64,000 bases of DNA from Lingula anatina (GCF_001039355.2 NW_019775532.1:196355-260354); one strand, 5' to 3'; numbered from the stretch's first letter, positions 24,718-36,045 are shown. The notes: generated by a model from the letters alone, not told the origin. Numbers and translations are program-made.

Positions 24718-25977
24718 CTAAGTATCGCTTACATTCAATTCCATGTGGTAAAAATGAAAACTCCACGCCAGTCAGAAAAATATGCTTCGTATAAGCTGTG
24801 TAATTTCATGTTAAGGTTATTTAATCATTTTGGCTTTCTACTTTTTTACTTCTCACCCCAACCCCTGAACCCGTTGAGGCAGATTGTTTAACTCCATCTT
24901 CAGCTAAAAGTATACTTTTTCATTTTAGTTAATAGAGACTCAGTCTGATAACGTCCTCTTCATTTTATGGTTGTATACTTTTTTGTTAATCGTTTTTTTT
25001 TTAAATAAAAGACCATTTGGGTAATTGTAGTAGATGTAGATTATCAAAATGTTCTAAATTTACTATAAGTTAACCTTTTACCATGAAACCTCCGTGTACG
25101 CAGGTCATACGTTGCCCTGAGCAAACAACCTTCTTCTGGGGTTCGCCTCCCCCCCCTTTTCCGGCTACAGACCTATTTATTTTGGTAATTAAACAACTTA
25201 AAATATCGCAGGAGCTGAGGGAGGTAACTCACTACCTCCCCCCTCCCCCCCAACCACACACACGAAAGTTTTTTTTAACCATGCCAGTTCTGAACAGTGA
25301 AGAGGGGACCTATGGAGCCCTGTATGCCATCTTCTTTCAAGCAAATATAAGAAGTAGTTAAAATATTTAAGCAAATGTAAAAAGTATCTTAAATCACACC
25401 AAGTATATTATCCTTTCGTTATCCTTTCTCCTTCGAAAATTAATGCTACCAAAAAACTGGACAACTCCACATAAATATTTATTGCAAAAATGTATTATAA
25501 CTTTAGCTTTATTATCATCATCTGTGAAACAAGAAATGAAATGAAAGTTTCTTCAAAGTTCATTGTGGATCAGTGTATATTGTGAATAAGTGTTCCAGTG
25601 TAAGCGGACAAAGTCGTCCAATGATGGCCTGGGGCAGGTTAGTAAACTTCAGGTTGATATCATGTCAACAAAATGCAAGAACACTGTCAATCATAATTGG
25701 GGGAGAGGCATGCGTGGTTTCCCTCCAAAAACTAACATTGATTCTTCCCTCCGAGGTAAATGCGCGTTTTTTTCTGTTTAAACAAAAAAGTTTAGGTATG
25801 AAACGCTGAATGCATTTCAAACGTAGGTGTATATACAATGCAATAATGAAATTTGGGTCTCACTCTCACACGACACCCCCGAGTTCAAACTGACAAGATG
25901 GTGACGACAGCAACGCCCCCAGCCGACAATCTAAGATTGGAAGTCTAAGAGCGGGCAATTGTGAAGCGGTTGCGAAC

Positions 25978-26290
25978 ATGTTGTGTTTCACTCCAGAGGA
26001 GTACAAAGGACGAGAAGTGAGAGAGATTTTCTTCGGGCAACCGCCTTCAAATCTCACGTGATCCTACGCCAATGCATCGAACCTGAGGATAGTTTCTTTA
26101 CTAGCACAAAACATCGAATGTTTCGTCTTTTCCTTATGGTGTGCTTCTCTGAATTTGACCCTTCAATCCACGCGAACTCGTCGCTCTGGGAAATGTACAT
26201 GTACAAATAACACTCAGCTCTTAGACGTCGAATAAGCGCTGAAGAAAAAATTAATCGTAAATGGACTGAAATCCAAGCTACTGGAGATGG
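25978..26290 (+). CDS. Candidate 5' exons of the cassette-array gene (copy Y)
   Basis: Counterpart of 22598-22910 with exons 25978-26057 and 26225-26290. One substitution changes Arg3 to Cys (ATG TTG TGT). It lies about 0.4 kb upstream of the first cassette, which is the arrangement expected if it feeds the array. Confidence 0.3.
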
Positions 26291-26514
26291 GTTAGTACCA
26301 CCATGTCATACTCTCTTTTCATTTCTGTCATATTCCTCTAACCCCATGTTTCTAGGTCGTTTTTGAAAGTTGAATGCCCTTTGAGGCTAGAACCAAAACC
26401 TTCATATGCCCTATTTAGGTCACGCTTGTTTGGTTGTCGTGTTTCTCTTCTAAGGCTGATGTGCATTTTCTCTCAAGTGTGAGTGAGTGTTTTTCCCTTT
26501 TTTGTTTTTATGTA

Positions 26515-26532
26515 CAGACACAGATGTGTCTG
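26515..26532. repeat. Palindromic CAGACACA..TGTGTCTG motif
   Basis: A perfect 8-bp inverted repeat followed by CATATAACCGTCACCTG. Similar sequences occur in CIB1 introns at 2792-2808 and 3742-3758, each followed by a like CATA..TCACC segment, so it is probably a fragment of a dispersed repeat. Copies X and Y of the large duplication diverge about here. Confidence 0.45.
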
Positions 26533-26990
26533 TGCATATAACCGTCACCTGCGTCTGTTGTTATTGTTAACAGTCTTATTTATTAGATATGTTAAGGTGG
26601 TTAAGGTGCGGGGGGGGGGGGGTTGTAAATTGAAAAAAAATCTAATCTCCTTTTTATTTCTTTTTAGAGGGCAAAGAAAATGATGAGCAACTCCACCCGG
26701 ACATTGACTTCACTCGTGGATACAAATTAAGGTTAGTAAAAAAAAATTTTTTTTGGGGGGGGGAGGATAGGTTAATTGCAAAAATCTGATCTTGTTTTTT
26801 ATTTCTTTTTACAGGACAAAGAAGATGATGAGCAACTCCACCAGGACATTGACTTCACTCGTTAATACAAGTTAAGGTTAGTAAAGTTTTTCTTTTTTTT
26901 TTTTGGGGGTGGGGGGGGGGGGGGGGGGAGGGGAAAGGTGAAAATGAAAAAATATAAATCTTGTTTTTATTTTTTTTTTTATGGAAAAAA

Positions 26991-27254
26991 NNNNNNNNNN
27001 NNNNNNNNNNNNNNNNNNNNNNNNNNNNNNNNNNNNNNNNNNNNNNNNNNNNNNNNNNNNNNNNNNNNNNNNNNNNNNNNNNNNNNNNNNNNNNNNNNNN
27101 NNNNNNNNNNNNNNNNNNNNNNNNNNNNNNNNNNNNNNNNNNNNNNNNNNNNNNNNNNNNNNNNNNNNNNNNNNNNNNNNNNNNNNNNNNNNNNNNNNNN
27201 NNNNNNNNNNNNNNNNNNNNNNNNNNNNNNNNNNNNNNNNNNNNNNNNNNNNNN
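26991..27254. other. Assembly gap of 264 n inside the array
   Basis: Unresolved bases between G/T/A-rich spacers. ORFs across it are meaningless, and array length is therefore unknown. Confidence 0.99.
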
Positions 27255-27829
27255 GGGGTGGGGGGGGGTGGAAGGGAATAGGTAAAATGAAAAAATCTAA
27301 TCTTGGTTTTCATTTCTTTTTACAGGACAAAGATTATGAGCGACCCCACCCAGACATGGACTCCACTCGTCGATACAAGTTAAGGTTAGTAAAGTTTTTC
27401 TTTTTTAGGAGGGGAAAAGGTAAATTGAAAAATCTAAACTCCTTTTTATTTCTTTTTACAGGACAAAGAAGATGATGAGCGACTCCACCCGGACAAAGAC
27501 TTCACTCGTTGATACAAGTTAAGGTTAGTCAAGTTTATTTTCTTTGGGGGGATGGGGGCGAGTTGTAAATTTAAAAAAATCTTATCTCGTTTCTATTTCT
27601 TTTTACAGGACAGAAGATGATGTGGGACTCTACACAGACATTGACTACTTTTTGGATCAAGAATTCAAGATTAGTAAATTTTTTAAGAGGGGAATAGGTA
27701 GCCTGAAAAAAATCTAATCTTATTTTTTATTTCTTTTTACAGGACAAAGAAGATGATGAGCGACTCCATCCGCACAAAGACTTCACTTGTCGATACAAAT
27801 TAAGGTTAGTAAAATTTATTTTTTTGGGA

Positions 27830-27830
27830 N
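27830..27830. other. Single-n assembly joint in the array
   Basis: The sequence ending here, from about 27632, also ends copy X at 23334. The same contig end has been used twice. Confidence 0.75.
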
Positions 27831-28962
27831 TTTTTTTTTTCTTTTAAAAATAGTTTTTTAATTTTTTTTTTTTTTTTTTTTTTTTGGGGGGGGGGGAGGA
27901 TACGTAAAATGAAAAAATCTAATCTTGTTTTTCATTTCTTTTTACAGGACAAAGAAGATGATGAGCGACTCCACTCGGACATGGACTTCACTCGTTGATA
28001 CAAGATAAAGTTAGTAAACTTTTTTAATTTGGGAGGGGGGTTGTAAATTGAAAAATAAATCTAATCTCCTTTTTATTTCTTTTTACCGGACAGAAGATGA
28101 TGAGCGACTCCGCAAAAACATTGACTACTTTTTGGATCAAGAATTCAAGGTTAGTAAATTTTATTTTGGGGTGGGGTGGGGTGGGGTGGGGGGGGGGAGG
28201 GAGATTGGTTAACTGAAAAAAATCTTATCTTGTTTCATATTTCTTTTTACAGAACAAAAAAAAAAAAAGATGAGGAACTCCACCCTGACATTAACTTCAC
28301 TCGTCCACACAAAATAAGGTTAGTAAAGTTTTTTTTCTTTGGGGGGGGGGGGGGAATTGAAAAAATCTAATCTCCTTCTTTCTTTTTACAGGACAGAAGA
28401 TGATGTGGGACTCCACACAGACATTGACTACTTTTTGGATCAATAATTCAAGGTTAGTAAATTTTATTTATTTGGGGACGAGGATTAGTAAATTGAAAAA
28501 ACTAATCTTGCTGCATATTTCTTATTACAGGACAAAGAAGATGAAGAGCTTCTCCAACCGGACATTGACTTCAGTCTTAGATACAAGCTAAGGTTAGTAA
28601 ATATTTTTTGGGGGGAGGGGGGGGTGTAAATTGAAAAAAAATCTAATCACTTTTTATTTCTTTTTACAGGACAGAAGATGATGAGCGACTCCACACGGAC
28701 ATTGACTACTTTTTGTACCAAGAATTCAAAGTTGGTAAATTTGATTTTTTTTTTTTTTTGGCAGGGGGATTGGTAAATTGAACCAGACATAGAATTCACT
28801 CGTGGATACAAGTTAAGGTTAGTAAATTTTAATATTTTGGGGGGTGGGAGGAAAGGTAAATAGAAAAACATATCATCTTGTTTTTTTATTTCTTTTTACA
28901 GGACATAAGATGATGAGCGACTCCACGCGCACATTGACTTCTTTTTGGATCAAGAATTCAAG

Positions 28963-29690
28963 GTTAGTAAATTATATTTCTTTGGGGGGGTAGATACTGT
29001 AAATTGATAAAAAAATCTTATCTCGACCCTGCATGATCTTTGATAAAGAAAGTATACTAACAGCCAAAGTCCGTACATAAATCTTTCGAGCCATCACATA
29101 CACACAAATAAAACTGAACCTGATAATTTCATGTATGTGCTCCTTATCCTCTGAAATCGCGTAAGGAGCTACGGGCTACGCCGAGTACTAGTATTAATGT
29201 CTACATTACATGGCCTTAATCCTTTCGATTTCGCACGGCCACCGTCTACCTCCGCTCAGACGCCGTACGAAAAGGGACAGTTTACATGCACCGTACGGGT
29301 ATCGCATTTTAAATGTAATCCAGGCTTTGGTATAGACGAATTCTATAATAAAACACTACTAGCCACCCTTGTGATAAGAGAATACACCCCTATGTGTTCC
29401 TATCACTAAGTGGTTATGAAAATAAATATTATAGTAACAGGCTATCTGTCTTGGTCGCTGACATATCTATGATATGATAAAGGAAGTTGGTAAAATCCGT
29501 AATACCCAACATCGCTATTGCACACCAGGTTTAAAAATAGTCCTTCCAAGAATCTATGTGACCTTCAGATGCCAACTCCACCCCCATGGTCGATATTAAC
29601 CGGGGACTATTTTTCATATCCGATTGAAATAACATCCAGGTGAATGCGGTTCTACGAAGCAATGAAAAAACTCCGTGCTATTTCGCAAGC
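28963..29690. other. Intergenic sequence upstream of the lysozyme-like/VWA gene
   Basis: The array breaks off in a partial spacer near 29023. The rest is unique-looking, more GC-balanced sequence. A 70-codon ORF at 29197-29409 has no splice or family support. Confidence 0.4.
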
Positions 29691-29754
29691 GCATATATAT
29701 TGGTAAACGACACACCTTGTTATTGACATAAAGAAATTTAGCCTCGTGGCAGGT

Positions 29755-29761
29755 TATAAAA
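29755..29761 (+). promoter_or_regulatory. TATA box, upstream copy
   Basis: TATAAAA within GGTTATAAAAAGGGG, about 100 bp before the ATG at 29855. Repeated at 30426-30432 in the second copy. Confidence 0.6.
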
Positions 29762-29854
29762 AGGGGAGATCAGTGGCGCATTAAGGAAAATAAACGTGTA
29801 ATCAGCTCGAGACTGACACTGGGCTTCTTGTGGAATTGCAACCTGTGTGAAAAC

Positions 29855-30115
29855 ATGGCGTTTTTTATAGTGAAAAGTATTATTTCTTTTTTCGTTTTCC
29901 AAGTTGCCGTTAGGAACGTTATGTGTGCTGTGGATCGCACAGTAGAAGCAAAGGCGTCAGGTACGGCCGTAGTGGAGGCCGTAGTGGACCGCATTCAAAG
30001 TTCTGGCATATTCCCCGATGACAAATTATTTCTGAGGAGAATTGCTTACGTGGAGTCCAAAGATGGGACTGACTCAAATACGTACCGGGACAATTATTTT
30101 GGGGGTATTTGGCAG
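29855..30115 (+). pseudogene. Extra copy of exon 1 of the lysozyme-like/VWA gene
   Basis: 87 codons with signal peptide, identical to the exon at 30526-30786 except for Val/Ile near residue 5 and Ala/Val near residue 34. It ends at the same donor (GGCAG|GTGAG). The duplicated block runs from about 29688 to 30336 and matches 30359-31008, with a single n at 30358 between. Most likely an unmerged haplotype; if real, it is an alternative promoter plus first exon. Confidence 0.6.
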
Positions 30116-30425
30116 GTGAGAATTTGCTTAATGTAACCTTAAATAAAATGAAGTGAAAAAAAGTTTATCTACGGGAAGTAATAAGTTTATTTTTATGAAA
30201 TCGAAAACCAATTTTAAAAGTTTCGGCAAAAGGTGTTCCTCACTATTATTTTTATATTTCCTAACCACTTTCCTCTCTGACTGATAGAGTACATCCCTTA
30301 CTTGGTCTGGTTGACAAATAGCAATCGTTATTGTACCACCAGCGTTAGCGCTGGCGGNAGCGCATATATATTGGTAAACGACACACCTTGTTATTGACAT
30401 AAAGAAATTTAGCCTCGTGGCAGGT

Positions 30426-30432
30426 TATAAAA
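30426..30432 (+). promoter_or_regulatory. TATA box of the lysozyme-like/VWA gene
   Basis: TATAAAA followed by AGGGG, about 100 bp upstream of the ATG at 30526; a clear focused-promoter signature. Confidence 0.6.
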
Positions 30433-30525
30433 AGGGGAGATCAGTGGCGCATTAAGGAAAATAAACGTGTAATCAGCTCGAGACTGACACTGGGCTTCTT
30501 GTGGAATTGCAACCTGTGTGAAAAC

Positions 30526-33500
30526 ATGGCGTTTTTTGTAGTGAAAAGTATTATTTCTTTTTTCGTTTTCCAAGTTGCCGTTAGGAACGTTATGTGTGCT
30601 GTGGATCGCACAGTAGAAGCAAAGGTGTCTGGTACGGCCGTAGTGGAGGCCGTAGTGGACCGCATTCAAAGTTCTGGCATATTCCCCGATGACAAATTAT
30701 TTCTGAGGAGAATTGCTTACGTGGAGTCCAAAGATGGGACTGACTCAAATACGTACCGGGACAATTATTTTGGGGGTATTTGGCAGGTGAGAATTTGCTT
30801 AATGTAACTAAAATAAACAAAATGAAGTAAAAAAAAAGTCTACCTAAGGGAAGTAATAAGTTTATCTTTATGAAATTGAAAACCAATTTTTAAAGTTTCG
30901 GCAGAAGGTGTTCCTCACTATTATTTTTTTAATTTCCTGACCACTTTTTTCTCTGACTGATAGAGTACATCCCTTACTTGGTCTGGTTGACAAATAGCAA
31001 TCGTTATTGAATAATACTGATGAAGCCTTTTGTCAGAAATATTTATAATTGGTGTTCATTTTCATATTGATGAAATTTAATTTTCCAATCTGTAACGAAA
31101 GTACAGTTATTTTGCAATTTTCATGTTAATAAAACGGCTTGCAATTCCCTGGATATCTTGCACACTGACGGTGGATGTAAATTCATCTTCATTTTCAGGT
31201 TGATAGAATCGGCTTCGAATCGACACAGGACACATCTAGCCACCCGGGTCTAACATCAAAATTTGAAGCGATAAGGACAAAATTTAACATCGACTGGACA
31301 ACGGTCTCATGGTCGGACCTCCAGAAGCCGCTGTATTCTGGTCTCGCTGCAAGATTGTTCCTTTCCAACATAAACCAAGTTATCCCCCGCGACATTAGTG
31401 GCCAGGCAACGTACTGGAAAAGGTATTATAACAGCAACAGTGGAGCGGGGACAGAACAGAAATTTATAGACGACGTTACAGAATTAGAGAAACAATCAAG
31501 TAAGTCATACATGCATGTTAAACGAAAAGAAAATTATGCAAGCAGGCTGTTAAAGGCAGAAGACAGTAAATCGAAATTCAAAAATGAACCTAAGGAATGA
31601 GTTTTTACATTATTTGTCATGGGTAGGGAACTAAAAATTGAAAATGAAGTGTATTGAAATCCGTTAATTGGAGTACTTTCTGTTGATGATAGGGATAGTC
31701 CCTCTCGATATGGAGATTGAGACTAGTGATTTCACTCATATATATATAAAAGGATATTTATTTATTTAACTTCATTATAAAGTTCTAACATATACCTCTG
31801 GATCTAACAGATTTGGAATTCAGTGAGATGTTAACGATTCTTCTTTCTTTTTCAATATGTATGTCTATTTTCTATTATTATTTTCATTTTAGAGTGCGAC
31901 ATTCTACGCGCTGATCTGGTATTTGTGCTGGACTCCTCTGGCAGCGTAGGTGCCAGTAACTTTCAACAGATGCTCACTTTTGTCCAGAATGTCGTGAACT
32001 CAATGGAAGTGGGTTTGGATAAGATCCGCGTTGGTTTGATTAAGTACAGTAGCTCGTCGCTAATCGAGTTCGATCTCAATGACTACACCAACAACGCGTC
32101 AGTTATTCAACGTATTGGTAATGTTAACTACATAGGCGGCGGTACAGCAACACATTTGGGACTTTCATCTCTTGTCAACGTTATGAAAAGTTCGGGACGC
32201 CAGAACGTGACGGGAACTCCACAGATAGGTATAGTCATCACAGACGGCAGATCCAACAGCAAACCGCTCACTGTTCAGTATGCCGAACGTGTACACGAGA
32301 ATGATATCATCGTGTTTGCTGTAGGAGTTACGACCGGCATTGATTATAGCGAGCTTCAGAGCATTGCATCTGATCCAGACTCAAAATATGTTTTTGACTT
32401 GACTGATTTCACAGACTTCAGCAGCTTTAAGTCCGAGATAGAAGCTCGCACCTGCAAGGGTAAGCCAGTCCATTTTAACTAGGAAAGAATATACAATAAA
32501 AAGTTTGAATGTAATACAACGCACCGTTTATCTCCACTTGTTGACAATAGATACAGGTTTCTTCAGGTCATAGGTCAAGTGAGCATATTGATGCCTTATC
32601 TCATTTGATACTTTCAAAAAAGAAGAATATAGTGGTTGATAACTAATGGTGACTTATAAATGCGCTCGAGTTCTGTGGCAGAAAATAGAAAAAGATAGCT
32701 GTACAATAGAGCACATCGTATAATTCGGATAATTTCAGGACAATAACCTGTAAGGTTAACTGCTTAAATGCTCTGCACTGTTGACTACAGATTCTATAAA
32801 TACTAGAGATTTTCTTGTATGATACATGCAGTTTACGTCAATGGTCAGAACGGCATTTTGTTAAGATCATTCATTTGTTAAGATGTACACAATGCGTGTC
32901 GTTATAAAGGTTGCTGTTTTAAAGGGCTACTCATAGCTTAATTAGTGTGATAGATTTATGCCATATCTCAAATTTACTACGTAAGACTTTTTCCCGGAGG
33001 TTAATGTTTATTGTGTTCTTCATTTCATCTATCCCATAAGGCAATAGTAAAATAAAGTTTTTAAAAACATTTTATTGAAAAGAGACTCAAAAGTAAAAGC
33101 AATACTGTAATTTACTCGATTTATATTTTGAAATATAGTTTCAACAGAGGTGAATGCCGAAGCAGAAATAACAGGTACACTGAAGAAAGACCAAGCTGCC
33201 TACTTTACGTTCGCAGCATCTGTGGAGTCAGGGGCAACTATTAAGGTAAAGCTGTTTTACAACAAATTGTATTAGACATTTTTTTATAGTTCTATGGTAT
33301 GTGATGGGCGGTTTTTTTGTATGTAGTTCTTTCCTTGTTTACGTGATAAACAATAATTCAATTACAAATCACCAGTCAATAATTCAATTTCAATTACAAA
33401 AAACTACCAAATTTATTTCAGGTTGCTATGACCGCTGGGCAGACAAGTATGTATGCGTCCTATACCACAAGCAATCCAAGCCCTGCTTTTTATGATCATA

Positions 33501-33772
33501 AACTCGACAGCGACACAAGCAAGGGTTTTTACGATTTCTACATTCCACCTCCTCCCTCCCTCTCTCGCGTCAGACGTGATGTTTCTAACTCCACCGCCAA
33601 CTCCACCGTTTCACTTTATACTTCCATCTATGGAACAGGCACAGGCGACACCAACACCTTCAAGATAACCATGTATGTCGGTCAGGAAAACTTCGGAGGA
33701 AGTGGAACCGTATCTGGATGTTTGAAAAACATTGCCTTGGCAGTGTTGCTCTGCATGATGGTGTATTCTTAA
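30526..33772 (+). CDS. Secreted lysozyme-like/VWA domain protein, probably GPI-anchored
   Basis: Five exons: 30526-30786, 31199-31499, 31893-32459, 33139-33245 and 33422-33772; phases fit, 528 residues. Signal peptide MAFFIVKSIISFFVFQVAV to about residue 25. Residues ~30-187 form a domain with RRIAYVESKDGTD and GGIWQVD, resembling the ESxxG and GLMQVD motifs of goose-type lysozymes and soluble lytic transglycosylases, with Glu of VES as the candidate catalytic acid. Residues ~188-376 are a VWA domain with MIDAS motif VLDSSGSVG, GGGTAT and ITDGRS. The tail has a beta-sandwich-like segment (TLKKDQAAYFTF), a furin-type RVRR followed by D, NST glycosylation sites and a hydrophobic end (LKNIALAVLLCMMVYS) typical of GPI signals. 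Role is inferred: cell-surface or matrix protein, possibly glycan-binding or antibacterial. VWA is certain; lysozyme-like fold is probable. Confidence 0.85.
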
Positions 33773-34330
33773 ACAGAGCATGAAGAATGAGACTACTCCA
33801 TGAAAAAGCCTTACTTCTTAGCTGTTGAAAATCCGAGCTGAAAAGAAAAATCAATATCATTTCAGACATTGTGGAAGACTGATTAATTTTATGGCTTCTG
33901 TGCGTTAAATGACCCAGGTTTTTGAACGTGCGCGTGTGACATTATTGTTCAATAGAATTTTTAAGTAATAGAAAATTAACGCTGAGTAGGTATGTGCTGG
34001 ACGAAATTCAGGACAAGAAAATTTTTGTGAAGCTTACTTAAGTTTATACTTGTGTACATATTTGATAACACGTTGCTTTAATCCTTTTTTTGCAATTGTA
34101 GGCTACATATGCCAGCCTTAACACATCGCATTTACTTATAAGATATCTCTTCCATAGGTGAAATATTTTATGTAATATGTCCAGATTTAGGAAATTGATA
34201 AACTGATTGCTGTGCATTAATGAATTGTGATATCTGTTTTATATATTGATATATTTTTATATTTCATGTTTTTCATTGTGATTTAAGTAGTTGCGTGCAT
34301 TGAACATAAATAAATATACTAAAGGAAATC
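33773..34330 (+). other. 3' UTR and poly(A) signal of the lysozyme-like/VWA gene
   Basis: AT-rich sequence with AATAAA at 34308-34313 (CATAAATAAATATAC). No other feature seen. Confidence 0.6.
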
Positions 34331-34659
34331 TCTCTTCTCTGACTGAAATATTATAACCATATTCAACTTTCGTATTCCGGAATTCCACGCTTTATTAAAA
34401 TTGAATTAACTGGTAACCATGGGATATGTACATGTATATGTACCTTTTTCAGAGTGATACAATTTATTTAAATTGGGGGAAATTATGGGAGAGGCAAATG
34501 TCTTAAGCCTTTGCCATTGAGCAACAGAGAAAATACCCTGTTTGTAAAGAAAATCTGTCCCGATTGGAATAAAATGGCGCTGAGACATTATTTTTGTTTC
34601 AGAGTTGCATGACGCAGAAGAAATTCCAGCACTCGACTTTGTTTTCAATTTGGAGACAC

Positions 34660-34960
34660 AAAGTACCTATCATTTTGTGGTTTTCATATTATTTTCTAAT
34701 GGAGAAGACCCTAAATTACACAAAAACATTTTATCTTGGCAGGTATTTACCTGGAAAGTTATATTTTCGTCTGTTGGTCTGTGTTTTTAATAAGATACTT
34801 TTCCAGTTGTGTGTTTATTCCAGTATTCGGAAGCATATTTAGAAAACACCTTTGCGGAACGTGGATGTCTGCATTTATACTTGAGATATATAATTCATGT
34901 GATAATAAATATTCGTGGTTTGACTACAGCCGTCCACGCTGTCTTGATCGTCGATTGGAA
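34660..34960. repeat. Diverged repeat, copy 1
   Basis: Shares ordered blocks with 36470-36790: TTTACCTGGAAA, CGTGGATGTCTGCATTTAT versus CGTGGTCGTCTGCATTTAT, CTTGAGATA and TCGTGGTTTGAC versus TCGTGGTTTAAC. Old duplication or interspersed repeat without a convincing ORF. Confidence 0.5.
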
Positions 34961-35189
34961 TGTAAAACAAAACACGCGACACCGTGTTTGTACAACCCTC
35001 ATTACCTTGGTGACGTTTCACCCCTTAGTTTCAGCCCTTTAGTCAAAGCAATGTGAAAATATCAACAAAGCAAAGGTAGACAAAAAACGCCCATTTCGTA
35101 AACAAAGACCCTATGAAGTTGCTTGTGCACTGAATACCAATAAGTTAAGGCTGCCAAGGTACGATTCTTCATGTTTTGCGTTGCCGGGT

Positions 35190-36045
35190 GTTCAATCTCG
35201 AGGGGTGACCTCAGTTTATGCTAGACATATCTTGATGCATGGCCCAGAATCTTAAAATGAAAGTCGCAAACTTCTGTCCAAGATATCGTTCAGAGCACAC
35301 CAAGGAAATACCTACAAGCTCGGTTAAAAATAGCTTGGATTTGACTAAAACCCTGGAGTCCCCATAAAACAGAACCATACTCTAATACTGGACCTACATG
35401 TGCATTGTATAATTTCGTAACGCAAACATAAGGATGCCCCCATTTGCTTTACATTTTGCACTCAGTAGACCTATAGCTCTACTTACAGACATAGCTATTC
35501 GTGATATACCCACATCAAAATGCTCAAAATACCACATATCAAAATATTCATATTTTTCGACAACGTTTACTTTAAAGTTACCACATGTAAATACATAATA
35601 AGTCTAAGACTCTAGATGTCCTGAGGTGAACTGGATTTTGTTCTCATTCAGAGTCAACTGCCATTTGTAATACCACTTGTTGCACTACATCAAGCATTGA
35701 CTGCAAGTCCTTTCATTCTTAGCTAAAGAACAACGTCATCGCTTTTAGGACTCAATATTGAGTTCTAGTTCGAATAAAGGAGTAAACAGAACAGCTCATC
35801 ATCTACATACATGAATGCCTTTGTCCAGAGCTTTAAGATCCTGTATGTCAAAGAGTAAACGTGACAGCAAACACCCCTGTTTCACTCCAGTATCTATGTC
35901 AAGGAAAGTTGTTGTATAGTTATTTACCCTAACACAACGCTTCGGGTTACTATGAAGGGAATTCATGAAGTTTTCGCAAATTCCTAAGTTATATAATCTA
36001 TACCATAAATAAAACCTGTTAACTCTGTCGAAAGCTTTTCTTAAA
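35190..36045 (-). mobile_element. Decayed non-LTR reverse transcriptase fragment
   Basis: On the minus strand, translation from about 36040 gives KAFDRVNR, YNLGI, FMNSLHSNP, then IDTGVKQGCLLSRLLFDIQD, the canonical RT block, and further down YNAHVGPVLEYGSVLWG and FNRACRYFLGV, the region after the palm. Stops and frameshifts interrupt it (for example TGA just after GIHVCR), so it is dead. Typical of endonuclease/RT LINEs; clade not assigned. Confidence 0.75.

Larger units (their letters stand above)
23336..26524. repeat. Large duplicated segment, copy Y
   Basis: Second copy of 19905-23145. It begins inside the last exon of the unrecognised minus-strand gene, so the C-terminal half of that exon is absent, and continues past the point where copy X ends into the exon-cassette array. 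Confidence 0.9.
26670..28962 (+). repeat. Tandem array of exon-like cassettes, alternating types A and B
   Basis: Type A cores (62 nt) start at 26670, 26815, 27326, 27462, 27743, 27948, 28253 and 28531, with a truncated one ending 28817; type B cores (61 nt) start at 27609, 28089, 28392, 28670 and 28902. Each is preceded by CTAAT, a T/C tract and usually TTTTTACAG, and followed by GTTAGTAAA and a G-run. Type A reads DKEDDERLHP.IDFTRRYKL; type B, entered one base out of phase, reads TEDDERLHTDIDYFLDQEFK. A+B is 123 nt, 41 codons. From 27948 onward A and B alternate strictly. A5 (27743) and the A8/B4 pair (28531, 28670) are open. Others carry stops (26815, 27462, 27948, 28392, 28902), a lost donor GT (27670) or a damaged acceptor (28088). 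It looks like an amplified two-exon unit, partly decayed. Confidence 0.75.

Noticed and set aside
26855-27475. Long ORFs across the n-run on both strands
   Set aside because: They exist only because 264 unresolved bases contain no stop.
26670-28962. Regularly spaced repeats resembling a CRISPR array
   Set aside because: The genome is eukaryotic, the conserved parts include splice signals and exon-like cores, spacers are themselves conserved G/T-rich sequence, and no cas genes are present.
29197-29409. 70-codon plus-strand ORF
   Set aside because: No promoter, splice or family support and an ordinary length for chance.
34594-35056. Overlapping plus-strand ORFs
   Set aside because: Three frames are open over the same diverged repeat (34660-34960); none shows consistent splice sites or a domain.
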